Positions 19,056-27,894 of a DNA stretch of 64,000 nt are shown in pieces. The position numbers and the translations under genes were made by a program. The notes beneath the pieces are model-generated. The model was not told the DNA's origin. It saw only the letters and a program-made list of their open reading frames with translations, and made no database searches. Position 1 is the first letter of the stretch, and every line of letters begins with the position of its first letter. Source of the DNA: Polaribacter sp. (GTDB lineage Bacteria; Bacteroidota; Bacteroidia; Flavobacteriales; Flavobacteriaceae); contig JAOLXX010000010.1 of NCBI GenBank assembly GCA_028343155.1, positions 1 through 64,000 on the forward strand. The letters run 5' to 3'.

Positions 19056-19376
19056 TTATAACATTCCCAGTTCTAGTTTTGCTTCTTCACTCATCATTTC
19101 TGAGGTCCAAGTTGGGTCGAAAGTAATTTCTACCTCACAAGTTTCAATTTCTTTCAACGATTTTACTTTCTCTTCAATATCTAAAGGCAAGCTTTCTGCT
19201 ACAGGGCAATTTGGAGATGTTAAGGTCATTAATATTTTTGCATTGTTTTCTTCAGAAACAAAAACATCATAAATTAAACCTAATTCATAAATATCTACAG
19301 GTATTTCTGGATCGTAAATTGTTTTTAAAACATTTACAATTTTATCTCCTATCTCTTCTAATTCTTTATCTGTCAT
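19056..19376 (-). CDS. MIP18/DUF59 family Fe-S assembly protein (SufT/YitW-like)
   Basis: 106 residues forming one DUF59 domain with the signature DPEIPVDIYELGLIYDV and the conserved cysteine in TLTSPNCPVAE (Cys57). Members help load Fe-S clusters onto client proteins or assist SUF maturation. It starts 10 bases after sufE ends, so co-expression is nearly certain. The sufBCDS genes usually found alongside are not in this window. Confidence 0.9.
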   Translation of the reverse strand: MTDKELEEIGDKIVNVLKTIYDPEIPVDIYELGLIYDVFVSEENNAKILMTLTSPNCPVAESLPLDIEEKVKSLKEIETCEVEITFDPTWTSEMMSEEAKLELGML

Positions 19377-19386
19377 CTCTAAAGTC

Positions 19387-19812
19387 TTAATTTGCTAATC
19401 TTATTTGTTGCGCTATTGCATACATTTTAATATGCTTAATCATAGAAACTAATCCATTTGCTCTTGTTGGTGATAAATGCTCTTTCAATCCAATTTCATC
19501 AATAAAATCAGTATTCGCATTTAAAATGTTTTCTGGTTTTTGATGAGAATAAACTCGCAATAACAAAGCTACAATTCCTTTGGTCAAAATAGCATCACTG
19601 TCTGCAGAAAATTTAATTGTTTCGTTTTCTAATTCAGAATACAACCAAACTCTAGACTGACATCCTTTAATTAAATTTTCATCTAACTTGTTTTCTTGGT
19701 CTATCATAGGCAAAGATTTTCCTAACTCAATAATGTATTCATAGCGTTCCATCCAATCATCAAACATGGAAAACTCCTCAATAATTTCTTCTTGTATTTC
19801 TTTGATAGTCAT
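19387..19812 (-). CDS. sufE: Cysteine desulfurase activator SufE
   Basis: Accepts persulfide sulfur from SufS for Fe-S cluster assembly. 141 residues. The acceptor cysteine lies in IKGCQSRVWL (Cys51), followed by the family's FSADSDAILTKGIVALLL. First gene of the sufE - MIP18-like - DUF2480 group. A TATTTTTG -7-like element is at 19858-19865. Confidence 0.93.
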   Translation of the reverse strand: MTIKEIQEEIIEEFSMFDDWMERYEYIIELGKSLPMIDQENKLDENLIKGCQSRVWLYSELENETIKFSADSDAILTKGIVALLLRVYSHQKPENILNANTDFIDEIGLKEHLSPTRANGLVSMIKHIKMYAIAQQIRLAN

Positions 19813-19857
19813 TTTTAAAACTTATTTTTGCGGTATTACAAATACCTTTTTAAAACA

Positions 19858-19865
19858 CAAAAATA
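19858..19865 (-). promoter_or_regulatory. Candidate -7 element (TATTTTTG) for the sufE operon
   Basis: TATTTTTG on the minus strand, 46 bases before the sufE ATG. No well-spaced -33 TTG is seen. Confidence 0.4.
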
Positions 19866-19993
19866 CAATAAAAAAAGCATTAAAAACGCTTGTTAAAGGT
19901 TAAGTAAATAGAATATTAATTTTGTTAGTTAGTATCATTACATATTAATTAATGTATTAAATTCCTTCCTCTCTGGAAGGTTCGGATAAGAAA

Positions 19994-20920
19994 ATGAGTA
20001 AATTATTAGCCGTTGGTACAGTTGCATATGATGCCATTGAAACCCCTTTTGGAAAAACGGATAAAATACTAGGAGGTTCTGGTACTTATGTAGGTTTAGC
20101 TGCAAGTCAATTTAGTGTAAAAACAGGTATTGTTTCTGTAGTTGGTGGAGATTTTTCTACTTCCTATTTAGAAATGATGAATGCGAAGGGAATCAGTACT
20201 GAGGGAATCGAAATAATAAAAGAAGGAAAAACTTTTTTCTGGAGTGGTAAATATCATAATGATATGAACACACGAGATACTTTAATCACAGAGCTGAATG
20301 TGTTGGAAACATTTTCGCCAGTAGTTCCTGAAAATTTTAAAGATGCAGGGATTGTCATGCTAGGGAATTTACATCCTTTGACGCAAGCAGCTGTTTTAGA
20401 TCAAATGTCTGAAAAACCAAAATTAGTCGTTTTAGATACGATGAATTTTTGGATGGACATTGCTTTAGACCATTTACATACTGTTTTAAAAAGAGTCCAT
20501 GTAATTACAATTAATGATGAAGAAGCACGGCAGTTATCTGGAGAATATTCTCTGGTAAATGCGGCAAAGAAAATTCATGAAATGGGTCCAAAATACGTGG
20601 TGATTAAAAAAGGAGAACATGGCGCTTTATTGTTTAATGAAGGAAAGATGTTTCATGCACCCGCTTTGCCTTTAGCATCAGTTTTTGACCCAACAGGAGC
20701 AGGAGATACTTTTGCAGGTGGTTTCTGTGGCTATTTAGCAAAAACAGAAGACAACTCTTTTGAAAATATGAAAAATGCGGTCATATATGGATCTAATTTA
20801 GCGTCTTTCTGTGTAGAAAAATTTGGAACAGAACGCATGCAAACGCTAACAGCAGGTGAAGTTAAAACACGTTTGCAAACTTTTAAAGAATTAACACAAT
20901 TTGATATAAAAATATCTTAA
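19994..20920 (+). CDS. PfkB-family sugar/nucleoside kinase
   Basis: 308 residues of the ribokinase/PfkB fold. GGSGTYVGLAAS near residue 28 is the substrate-side motif and DPTGAGDTFAGG at 232-243 carries the catalytic Asp (238) and anion hole. The substrate cannot be told from sequence; ribose, a nucleoside or another sugar are possible. It lies directly before the PurF-type amidotransferase, from which a terminator separates it, and may still act in nucleotide metabolism (inference). A TAATTTTG element at 19917-19924 may be its promoter. Confidence 0.88.
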   Translation: MSKLLAVGTVAYDAIETPFGKTDKILGGSGTYVGLAASQFSVKTGIVSVVGGDFSTSYLEMMNAKGISTEGIEIIKEGKTFFWSGKYHNDMNTRDTLITELNVLETFSPVVPENFKDAGIVMLGNLHPLTQAAVLDQMSEKPKLVVLDTMNFWMDIALDHLHTVLKRVHVITINDEEARQLSGEYSLVNAAKKIHEMGPKYVVIKKGEHGALLFNEGKMFHAPALPLASVFDPTGAGDTFAGGFCGYLAKTEDNSFENMKNAVIYGSNLASFCVEKFGTERMQTLTAGEVKTRLQTFKELTQFDIKIS

Positions 20921-20924
20921 TTTT

Positions 20925-20952
20925 AATCCGCGGTTTTGACTGCGGATTTTTT
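20925..20952 (+). terminator. Rho-independent terminator after the PfkB gene
   Basis: Inverted repeat AATCCGC / GCGGATT (20925-20931 and 20942-20948) followed by TTTT, five bases after the stop codon. Confidence 0.8.
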
Positions 20953-20989
20953 ATGAAAACAAACCAACAACAAAAAACTACAAACACCA

Positions 20990-22888
20990 ATGAGTGATGC
21001 TATTAAACATGAATGTGGAATTGCACTTGTTCGATTAAAAAAGCCTTTACAGTTTTATAAAGACAAATACGGATCTGCTTTTTACGGAATTAATAAAATG
21101 TATTTATTAATGGAAAAACAGCACAATCGTGGACAAGATGGCGCAGGTTTTGCCAGCGTAAAGTTCAATGTTGAGCCAGGTACGCGATATATCAGTAGAG
21201 TTCGCTCTAATAAATCGCAACCAATACAGGATGTTTTCGCTCAAATTAATGACCGTTTAAACACTGTTTTAGAGCAAAATCCTGATAAGAAAGAGGATGT
21301 TGCATGGCAGGTAGAAAATATGCCTTACATCGGAAACTTGTTTTTAGGGCATGTTCGTTATGGAACTTTTGGTAAAAACAGTATCGAAAGTGTACATCCC
21401 TTTTTACGTCAAAGTAACTGGAAGCATAAAAACCTAATCGTTGCTGGTAATTTTAACATGACAAATTCTAAACAATTGTTAAATGAATTGGTTGAATTAG
21501 GACAACACCCCAAAGAGTTTACTGATACGGTCACTGTGATGGAAAAAATTGGTCACTTTTTAGAGAATGAAGTAGGCAAATTATATCAAAAAGCAAAAAA
21601 AGAAGGATTTAATAAAAAAGACGCTTCCCAGTTTATAGAAAAAAACTTAAGTATTAAAAAAGTACTTCAAAGGTCTTCAAAAAACTGGGATGGCGGTTAT
21701 GCAATGGCTGGTATAGTTGGGCATGGAGATGCTTTTGTTTTGAGAGACCCTAACGGAATTAGACCTACTTATTTTTATGAAGATGACGAAGTCGTTGTGG
21801 TTGCTTCTGAAAGACCGGTGATTCAAACCGTATTTAATGTAAATATTGAAGACGTTAAAGAATTAGAAAGTGGACATGCTTTAATCATAAAGAAAAACGG
21901 GAAAACATCCATCGAATTAATCAATGAACCGCAAGAAAAATTATCTTGTTCTTTTGAGCGCATTTATTTTTCTAGAGGAAGTGATGCAAGTATTTATCAA
22001 GAACGTAAAAATTTAGGTAAAATAGTATTTCCAAAAATTTTAAAATCGATCAATAACGATATTTCTAATACAGTATTTTCTTATATTCCGAATACTGCAG
22101 AAACCTCTTTTTATGGAATGACGGAAGCTGCTGAAGATTCTTTAAATGAACAAAAAACAGCACATATTTTAGCAGGTGGAAAAAACTTATCAGCAAAGAA
22201 AGTTACCGAAATTCTTTCTGAAAGACCCCGTTTCGAAAAAATTGCAATTAAAGATGCAAAACTAAGAACTTTTATTGCAGATGATAGCAGTAGAGATGAT
22301 TTAGTAGAGCATGTTTATGACATTACCTATGGCGTTGTAAGACCTACAGACAATCTTGTTATTATTGACGATAGTATCGTAAGAGGAACTACTTTAAAGA
22401 AAAGTATCATTAGAATTTTAGACCGATTGAGTCCAAAAAAAATTGTCGTGGTTTCTTCTGCTCCGCAAATTCGATACCCAGATTGTTACGGAATTGACAT
22501 GGCAAGAATAGACGCTTTTATTGCGTTTAAAGCAACTATTGCGTTGCTGAAAAACACCAATCAATATCATATAGTAGGAGAGGTTTACGAAAAATGTAAA
22601 GCCCAGCAATCTAAAACAGATACAGAAATTATCAACTATGTTAAAGGAATTTATAACCCTTTTACAGCGGAAGAAATTTCTGCAAAAATTGCAGAAATGT
22701 TAAAAACAGACGATATTAATGCTGAGGTTGAAGTAATCTATCAATCTATAGAAGGTTTGCACAAAGCGTGTCCAGAAAATCTTGGTGACTGGTATTTTAC
22801 TGGAAACTACCCAACTCCTGGGGGTCTTAGAGTTGTAAACGAAGCTTTTATTAACTTCTACGAAGGGAATGACAAAAGAGCTTATTAA
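20990..22888 (+). CDS. Amidophosphoribosyltransferase-type protein (PurF-like, long form)
   Basis: 632 residues, longer than typical PurF (~470-510). The N-terminal Ntn-hydrolase glutaminase starts MSDAIKHECGIAL with Cys9 as the expected nucleophile after propeptide removal. Also visible are RGQDGAGF, GHVRYGTFG, GNFNMTN and LRDPNGIRPTYF. The PRPP-binding loop is VIIDDSIVRGTTLKKS (~460-475). All key motifs are kept, so it should transfer glutamine amide nitrogen to PRPP, the first step of purine synthesis. Bacteroidota often carry this long form beside a shorter PurF, so its specific role is less certain. Confidence 0.87.
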   Translation: MSDAIKHECGIALVRLKKPLQFYKDKYGSAFYGINKMYLLMEKQHNRGQDGAGFASVKFNVEPGTRYISRVRSNKSQPIQDVFAQINDRLNTVLEQNPDKKEDVAWQVENMPYIGNLFLGHVRYGTFGKNSIESVHPFLRQSNWKHKNLIVAGNFNMTNSKQLLNELVELGQHPKEFTDTVTVMEKIGHFLENEVGKLYQKAKKEGFNKKDASQFIEKNLSIKKVLQRSSKNWDGGYAMAGIVGHGDAFVLRDPNGIRPTYFYEDDEVVVVASERPVIQTVFNVNIEDVKELESGHALIIKKNGKTSIELINEPQEKLSCSFERIYFSRGSDASIYQERKNLGKIVFPKILKSINNDISNTVFSYIPNTAETSFYGMTEAAEDSLNEQKTAHILAGGKNLSAKKVTEILSERPRFEKIAIKDAKLRTFIADDSSRDDLVEHVYDITYGVVRPTDNLVIIDDSIVRGTTLKKSIIRILDRLSPKKIVVVSSAPQIRYPDCYGIDMARIDAFIAFKATIALLKNTNQYHIVGEVYEKCKAQQSKTDTEIINYVKGIYNPFTAEEISAKIAEMLKTDDINAEVEVIYQSIEGLHKACPENLGDWYFTGNYPTPGGLRVVNEAFINFYEGNDKRAY

Positions 22889-22893
22889 TAAGT

Positions 22894-22996
22894 TGGAGGA
22901 TAATGAGAACCTGAAACAAGTTCAGGTTGACAATCATCTCACGTTGTCAGATCCAATGGTTTCGCTTTTGAATGGAATCGGATCGAGATCTCGTTT
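22894..22996 (+). repeat. Dispersed intergenic repeat, copy A
   Basis: Shares with the copy at 26263-26400 (inverted) the core TAATGAGAA..CTGAAACAAGTTCAGG, and with all copies the 3' part GTCAG..C.AATG.TT.CG.TTTT followed by ATCG.ATCGAG. It fills the gap between the PurF-like gene and dus. Confidence 0.75.
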
Positions 22997-23034
22997 TATA
23001 CCAATTTAACTATATTTTCACAAGGTTATTTTTC

Positions 23035-23991
23035 ATGAGTTATACATTGCTTTCTTCCCCTTTACAGGGTTTTACGGATTTCAAATTTAGAAATGCATTT
23101 CATCATTTCTTTGGCGGAATAGACACTTTCTATTCGCCATATATTCGGTTAAATGGAAAGATGGTGATTAAAAACTCTTATAAAAGAGATCTTCTTCCAG
23201 AAAATAACACGACCCTAGAAGTGATTCCTCAAATTATTACCAATGATGCAGATGAGTTTTTATTTGTCTCAAAATATGTACAAGAATTAGGATATAAGGA
23301 GTTGAACTGGAATCTAGGCTGTCCATATCCAATGGTGACCAAACGAGGAATGGGTTCTGGCTTGATTTGCGATGCGGAAAAAATAAATAACATTCTTCAT
23401 CGAGTGCATAATGAATCTGATATTCTTGTTTCTATGAAGATGAGAATGGGCTATGAAACTCCAGAAGAAATATTGGATGTTTTACCAATATTAGACAAGT
23501 ACCCTATAAAGAATATTGCAATTCACGCTAGAATTGGCAAACAATTGTACAAAGGAGGAACCAATTTAGAAGCATTTCAGAAATGCTTAGACAATAGTAA
23601 ACACAAAATTTATTATAATGGAGATATTACCTCTGTTGCTGCATTTAAAAAATTACAAGAACGTTTTCCAAGCATCGAGCATTGGATGATTGGACGCGGT
23701 TTAATTGCCGATCCTTTTTTACCAAGTATGCTTAAAAATAACATAGATGAATACCCAAAAAATAGGTTCGATATCTTCTATGAATTTCACGATCTTATTT
23801 TTCAAGAATATGATGCGGCGCTCTCTGGCCCCACCCCTATTAAAATGAAAATGCTTGGCTTTTGGGAATACTTTTCTCAAAGTTTTTCAAATCCTCAAAA
23901 AACGTATAAAAAAATTAAAAAAGCAGGAAATGTTAAAGCATACGGTATTGCAGTGAGAGAAATTATTAAAGAAGCAAAAAGTAGTTCCTAG
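23035..23991 (+). CDS. dus: tRNA-dihydrouridine synthase
   Basis: FMN-dependent reduction of uridine in tRNA D-loops. 318 residues from ATG 23035 (MSYTLLSSPLQGFTDFKFR). The upstream in-frame ATG at 22972 lies inside the intergenic repeat and is rejected. The catalytic cysteine is in WNLGCPYPM (Cys96). The FMN phosphate region YYNGDI and IGRGLIADP follow. Which of the Dus subfamilies it belongs to cannot be decided here. Confidence 0.93.
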   Translation: MSYTLLSSPLQGFTDFKFRNAFHHFFGGIDTFYSPYIRLNGKMVIKNSYKRDLLPENNTTLEVIPQIITNDADEFLFVSKYVQELGYKELNWNLGCPYPMVTKRGMGSGLICDAEKINNILHRVHNESDILVSMKMRMGYETPEEILDVLPILDKYPIKNIAIHARIGKQLYKGGTNLEAFQKCLDNSKHKIYYNGDITSVAAFKKLQERFPSIEHWMIGRGLIADPFLPSMLKNNIDEYPKNRFDIFYEFHDLIFQEYDAALSGPTPIKMKMLGFWEYFSQSFSNPQKTYKKIKKAGNVKAYGIAVREIIKEAKSSS

Positions 23992-24026
23992 GTAGCGAAA
24001 TATCTTTTAAAAAAGGCTTCGCCTAA

Positions 24027-25640
24027 TTAGCTTTCCTTATTGAAATCACTCACAATCTTTGCAACAACAGCATCCGTTCTTTCTTTATCAGTGTCATATT
24101 TGAGACTTATTCCTTTCTTTTCTGGAAATTGTTCAATCGTAACTGTTGTAGATGGAAATGCAAAATCGACGCCTAGTTCTTTGGCTAATTTTACAATTGC
24201 AATGTGCAATCTGTGTTTGGAAGATTGCTCTATACCCCAAGCCAAACTTTTAAAATAGACATTTATCATAATTAACAACGCAGAATCTCCAAAACCTGTA
24301 AATTCTACATTAAAAGAATCTGAACGTGTTTCTGGATGTGCAATTATCAATTCTCGAACGCCTTTTACAAAAGCTTCAATCAATTCTGGTGGTGTGTCAT
24401 AGCGAAGACCTAAATTCGTATTATAACGTCTAAACAAACGCAAACCTTTATTATTGATTACAATTTCAGACAATTTACTATTCGGTATTTGGTACACGGA
24501 AGTATCTGCCGCACGGACACTTGTCGATCTAAAACCAACTTTTTCTACGGTACCCACTACCTCTCCTGCTTCTATCCAATCCTCGATATGAAAAGGTTTG
24601 TCAAGAAAAATCATAATAGTTCCTATCAAATTTTTCACGGTATCTTGGGAAGCTAAAGCGACTGCTAAACCTCCAATTGTTGCACCAGCTAATAGGGTCG
24701 TAGCATCTACTCCAAAAAGAACCAACAATTTAAAAACTCCAAAGACAATAACTAACCCCGTAAAAAAACTATCTAAAATAGGGACTAACTGATCATCTAA
24801 TCTTCCATGGGTTTTTTGGGCAAATTCTCCGTAGATAAACATGACGACTTGCACTAACTTTAAGAAAACATAAATCCAAAAGATTGTTTCGGCAATATTT
24901 AACAACAAAAGTACCCAGGTATTAATATCTAAACCGAATTGTAGGGAGGGAAAAATTTTATTTACAAATGCGACGCTTACTAACAAACTGATTGGGTGTG
25001 CTAATTTCTTAAGTATTTTATTTACTTCTAAGTTGGTGTTTTTTGTGATTTGATGTTGGATCTTTCGTAATAGAGAAAAAGCAATTCTTTTTACAATTAA
25101 AAAGATAAAATACCCCAAAGTGAGCATTATTAAAAAACCTATAAATTGCCATAATTCTAGTCCTAATATTTTTTTATGTCCAGAAATTGGAATTAAACTT
25201 TGTATTTTTTGTACATACCAAGGATACACTTCTTTGTACAAATCCTCTATTTTTGCGACCGTTTCTGAAGAATAATACCAATTATTTTCAATTTTTTCTA
25301 AATAAATTTGAGGCATTCTATGAGGAAATAATACATATCTAAAATAGGAAGAGTAACCAATAGTGTCTTTATAGTTTGGATCAGTGGGTATTTTATTAAC
25401 ATCTACATACAACCCTTTACCATCTAATACTTGTTTTATTTTAAAGGCTTTTTTAATTGCTTTATCTTCTGAAAGTCCTAAAATTGTTTTTGCTGCTTTT
25501 TTTGGTTCATAAGAGTCTGTTTGTAAAAAATATAAATGTGTAAAAACGGCCGCATGCGGATTACTTATGTCTACAGAAATACTATCTTGAGCAACGGTAA
25601 ACATTGGCATCAATAAAAGGAACCACAAAAAAAATCTCAT
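24027..25640 (-). CDS. MscS-family mechanosensitive ion channel with N-terminal exported domain
   Basis: 537 residues from ATG 25640, which begins a clean signal peptide (MRFFLWFLLLMPMFTVAQ). An upstream ATG at 25706 would add 22 residues and bury it. About 150 residues of extracytoplasmic domain are followed by four or five membrane helices. The pore-lining segment LLAGATIGGLAVALASQDTVKNLIGT and the MscS beta domain (IGTIMIFLDKPFHIEDWIE) follow. It likely protects against osmotic downshock. Confidence 0.9.
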   Translation of the reverse strand: MRFFLWFLLLMPMFTVAQDSISVDISNPHAAVFTHLYFLQTDSYEPKKAAKTILGLSEDKAIKKAFKIKQVLDGKGLYVDVNKIPTDPNYKDTIGYSSYFRYVLFPHRMPQIYLEKIENNWYYSSETVAKIEDLYKEVYPWYVQKIQSLIPISGHKKILGLELWQFIGFLIMLTLGYFIFLIVKRIAFSLLRKIQHQITKNTNLEVNKILKKLAHPISLLVSVAFVNKIFPSLQFGLDINTWVLLLLNIAETIFWIYVFLKLVQVVMFIYGEFAQKTHGRLDDQLVPILDSFFTGLVIVFGVFKLLVLFGVDATTLLAGATIGGLAVALASQDTVKNLIGTIMIFLDKPFHIEDWIEAGEVVGTVEKVGFRSTSVRAADTSVYQIPNSKLSEIVINNKGLRLFRRYNTNLGLRYDTPPELIEAFVKGVRELIIAHPETRSDSFNVEFTGFGDSALLIMINVYFKSLAWGIEQSSKHRLHIAIVKLAKELGVDFAFPSTTVTIEQFPEKKGISLKYDTDKERTDAVVAKIVSDFNKES

Positions 25641-25731
25641 ATTAACTTTGTTAAAAATGTGTATGTAAAAAAACAAATTTAAACCTTTTCTTTTTTTCAT
25701 TGTCATAGAAGTATCATAAAAATAATTAAAA

Positions 25732-26199
25732 ATGAAAAAAGTAATAACACTATTGGTACTTGTATTCGCTTTTGCACTTTCAACACAAGGGCAAAAAAAG
25801 AAAGCTCAAAGAGCTTCAAAATTAACGATTGAACAACAGACAACTTTGGCTGTAAAAAAAATGACCTTGGCTTTGGATTTATCTGAAAAGCAACAAAACG
25901 AGATCAAACCAATTTTAATGGCGAAGATGACTGAGCATAAAATGGCTGTAGAGAGAAGAAAAGCAGACAAAGAACCTAAAAAGAGACCTTCTACTGATGA
26001 AATTTACGCAATGAAAAGTAAGCAGTTAGACGGTATGATATTGATGAAAAACAAGATGAAGAACATCTTAGATAAAAAGCAATATGAGCAGTTTGAAAAA
26101 ATGCAAAAGAGAAGAATGAAAATGGGGATGAAAAAGAAAAAAGGGCATCAAAAAAAGAAAATGATGAAGAAACAGAAAGAAATTCGTGAGAATAAATAG
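25732..26199 (+). CDS. Spy/CpxP-like (LTxxQ) periplasmic helical protein
   Basis: 155 residues with a signal peptide (~1-20, ending STQGQ) and a helical, very Lys/Met-rich mature chain. The pattern LDLSEKQQNEIKPIL followed by LDKKQYEQFEKMQ resembles the paired LTxxQ helices of Spy/CpxP proteins, some of which are chaperones or metal sensors. The C-terminus is a basic run of Lys/Met. Function is not established. A strong inverted repeat follows the stop codon. Confidence 0.7.
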   Translation: MKKVITLLVLVFAFALSTQGQKKKAQRASKLTIEQQTTLAVKKMTLALDLSEKQQNEIKPILMAKMTEHKMAVERRKADKEPKKRPSTDEIYAMKSKQLDGMILMKNKMKNILDKKQYEQFEKMQKRRMKMGMKKKKGHQKKKMMKKQKEIRENK

Positions 26200-26229
26200 T
26201 TTCGGTTGATTTCTTTTGTCCGTTAATTT

Positions 26230-26261
26230 AAAATCCAATTTCTTAATTGAAATTGGATTTT
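26230..26261 (+). terminator. Hairpin after the Spy-like gene
   Basis: Perfect 13-bp inverted repeat (26230-26242 and 26249-26261, 6-base loop) ending in TTTT, 31 bases after the stop. Probable terminator with a short T-run. Confidence 0.65.
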
Positions 26262-26262
26262 A

Positions 26263-26400
26263 AACGAGTTATAGATACGATTCTGCCCAAAAGCGAAATC
26301 ATTGGAACTAGTCAACACCTTTTACAAATATTAATAATCATACTGTCACTTCGTAATATTTGTCTACCTGAACTTGTTTTAGATTCTCATTATAACCTAC
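26263..26400 (-). repeat. Dispersed intergenic repeat, copy B (inverted)
   Basis: Reverse complement of the repeat at 22894-22996, with a longer middle that carries CGAAGTGACAGTATG as in the copies at 40990 and 41144. It occupies most of the 260-base gap between the Spy-like gene and the carbonic anhydrase gene, where nothing else is seen. Confidence 0.75.
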
Positions 26401-26459
26401 TATAATTTATACCATTTCTATATTGAAATTACTGTTAAATAAAAAGCAGTCTTGATTTT

Positions 26460-26975
26460 CTATTCTTTAAACCAACTTGAATATTCTAAATAATTGGTCG
26501 CAATTCTATTGATCTCTCCAGAAATTAATTCTTGGGAAATATCTTTTACTTTTTTGGCAGGAACTCCAGCATAAATGCTACCACTTGCTATTTTTGTGTT
26601 CTTGGTAACTACTGCTCCTGCAGCAATAATTGAATTGGATTCAACCACACAATCGTCCATAATAATAGCTCCCATACCTACTAAAACATTATCGTGAATT
26701 GTGCAACCATGTACGATTGCATTGTGCCCAATTGAAACATTATTACCGATTGTTGTTGGCGATTTCAAATAGGTTGCATGGATGACAGCACCATCTTGAA
26801 TGTTAACTTTATTGCCAATTTTTATAAAATGTACATCGCCACGAATTACTGCATTGAACCAAATACTACATTCTTCTCCTAGTGAAACCTCCCCAACAAT
26901 AGTTGCGTTTTCTGCGATATAACAATCTGCTGGTATTTGTGGATGTTTACCTTTTACGGATTTAATTATTGGCAT
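26460..26975 (-). CDS. Gamma-carbonic anhydrase family protein
   Basis: 171 residues from ATG 26975 (MPIIKSVKGKHPQIP), a left-handed beta-helix of hexapeptide repeats (IWFNAVIRGDV, NVSIGHNAIVHGCTIHDN). The zinc-type histidines are in AVIHA and GHNAIVHG. Activity as CO2 hydratase is possible but many family members are not proven enzymes. The frame extends to ATG 27020, which overlaps the stop of the DUF2797 gene as TAATG and would allow translational coupling. I prefer the inner start by family alignment, but the outer one is possible. Confidence 0.88.
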   Translation of the reverse strand: MPIIKSVKGKHPQIPADCYIAENATIVGEVSLGEECSIWFNAVIRGDVHFIKIGNKVNIQDGAVIHATYLKSPTTIGNNVSIGHNAIVHGCTIHDNVLVGMGAIIMDDCVVESNSIIAAGAVVTKNTKIASGSIYAGVPAKKVKDISQELISGEINRIATNYLEYSSWFKE

Positions 26976-27019
26976 AATTTTTTGTTTTAAATCGAATTTA
27001 TACAGAACTCTATTCATCA

Positions 27020-27811
27020 TTAGATCTGAATTTTTACTACTAAACCTTCATTGGATCTTATATTAAAAACAGTTTCGTCTTCAAAAATTAAATACTGCCC
27101 TTTTATTCCCACTAACGTTCCAGTATAATTAAGTGTTTTTATCAAGTTCAAACTTTTTGGTTTTTCGGGGTATTTTTTTACGGGAAAGTTAATCTTAGTT
27201 TCCGTATTATTTTCAATAAAATATGCTGCTGCTTCCTCAGGAATAAACTCTTTAAGCTTGTCTCTCCATGTTTGTAAATTTGCCTCTTCAAAATCATTCT
27301 TTAACATTTTGCGCCAATTGGTCTTATCCGCAACATGTGCTTTCAAGGCGACTTCTGTAATTCCTGCTAAATAACGATTAGGAGCTTCTACAATTTCGAT
27401 TGCTTCGTGCGCTCCTTGATCTATCCAACGCGTTGGCACTTGCTGCTTTCTTGTTACCCCAACTTTTACATTGCTAGAATTTGCCAAATAGACGATATGT
27501 GGTTTCAATTGTACTGATTTTTCGTAAATCAAATCTCTATCTTCTATGCCTAAATGGGCTTTACTTAATTCAGGACGCATAATCCAATCGCCAGCATTTG
27601 GCGTATCAAAAAAACAAGATTTACAAAAACCTTGTCGATAAATTTGTTTTTCTAGATGACAATTTAAACATTCATAGGTAATAAAACTAATTGCTATTTC
27701 TTTATTCAATAACTGATTCATGTTTATAAAATCAGTTTTCATATCTAAATAATACTGAATTTCCTTCCCATTTTCAGTTAACATTTTTTTTAAAACTCCT
27801 TGATAGTTCAT
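27020..27811 (-). CDS. DUF2797 family protein (Zn-ribbon plus GIY-YIG-like domain)
   Basis: 263 residues. A four-cysteine ribbon (CLNCHLEKQIYRQGFCKSC, ~48-66) is followed by a segment PHIVYLANSSNVKVGVTRK and PTRWIDQGA that resembles GIY-YIG domains, then a C-terminal beta domain. Conserved in Bacteroidota and some actinobacteria, function unknown; a nucleic-acid role is inferred from the folds. It probably forms an operon with the downstream gamma-carbonic anhydrase gene, whose longest frame overlaps its stop codon. Confidence 0.85.
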   Translation of the reverse strand: MNYQGVLKKMLTENGKEIQYYLDMKTDFINMNQLLNKEIAISFITYECLNCHLEKQIYRQGFCKSCFFDTPNAGDWIMRPELSKAHLGIEDRDLIYEKSVQLKPHIVYLANSSNVKVGVTRKQQVPTRWIDQGAHEAIEIVEAPNRYLAGITEVALKAHVADKTNWRKMLKNDFEEANLQTWRDKLKEFIPEEAAAYFIENNTETKINFPVKKYPEKPKSLNLIKTLNYTGTLVGIKGQYLIFEDETVFNIRSNEGLVVKIQI

Positions 27812-27894
27812 ATGAAATATTTTACTACTTTTAGTCTTGGCTTATAAAAGTATTTTCGATGTAAAAATCGAATGAAACAAACTTACGAATTTCT

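Noticed and set aside
22972..23034. Extended N-terminus for tRNA-dihydrouridine synthase
   Set aside because: The 21 extra codons lie inside the dispersed intergenic repeat; the family start is MSYTLLSSPLQG at 23035.
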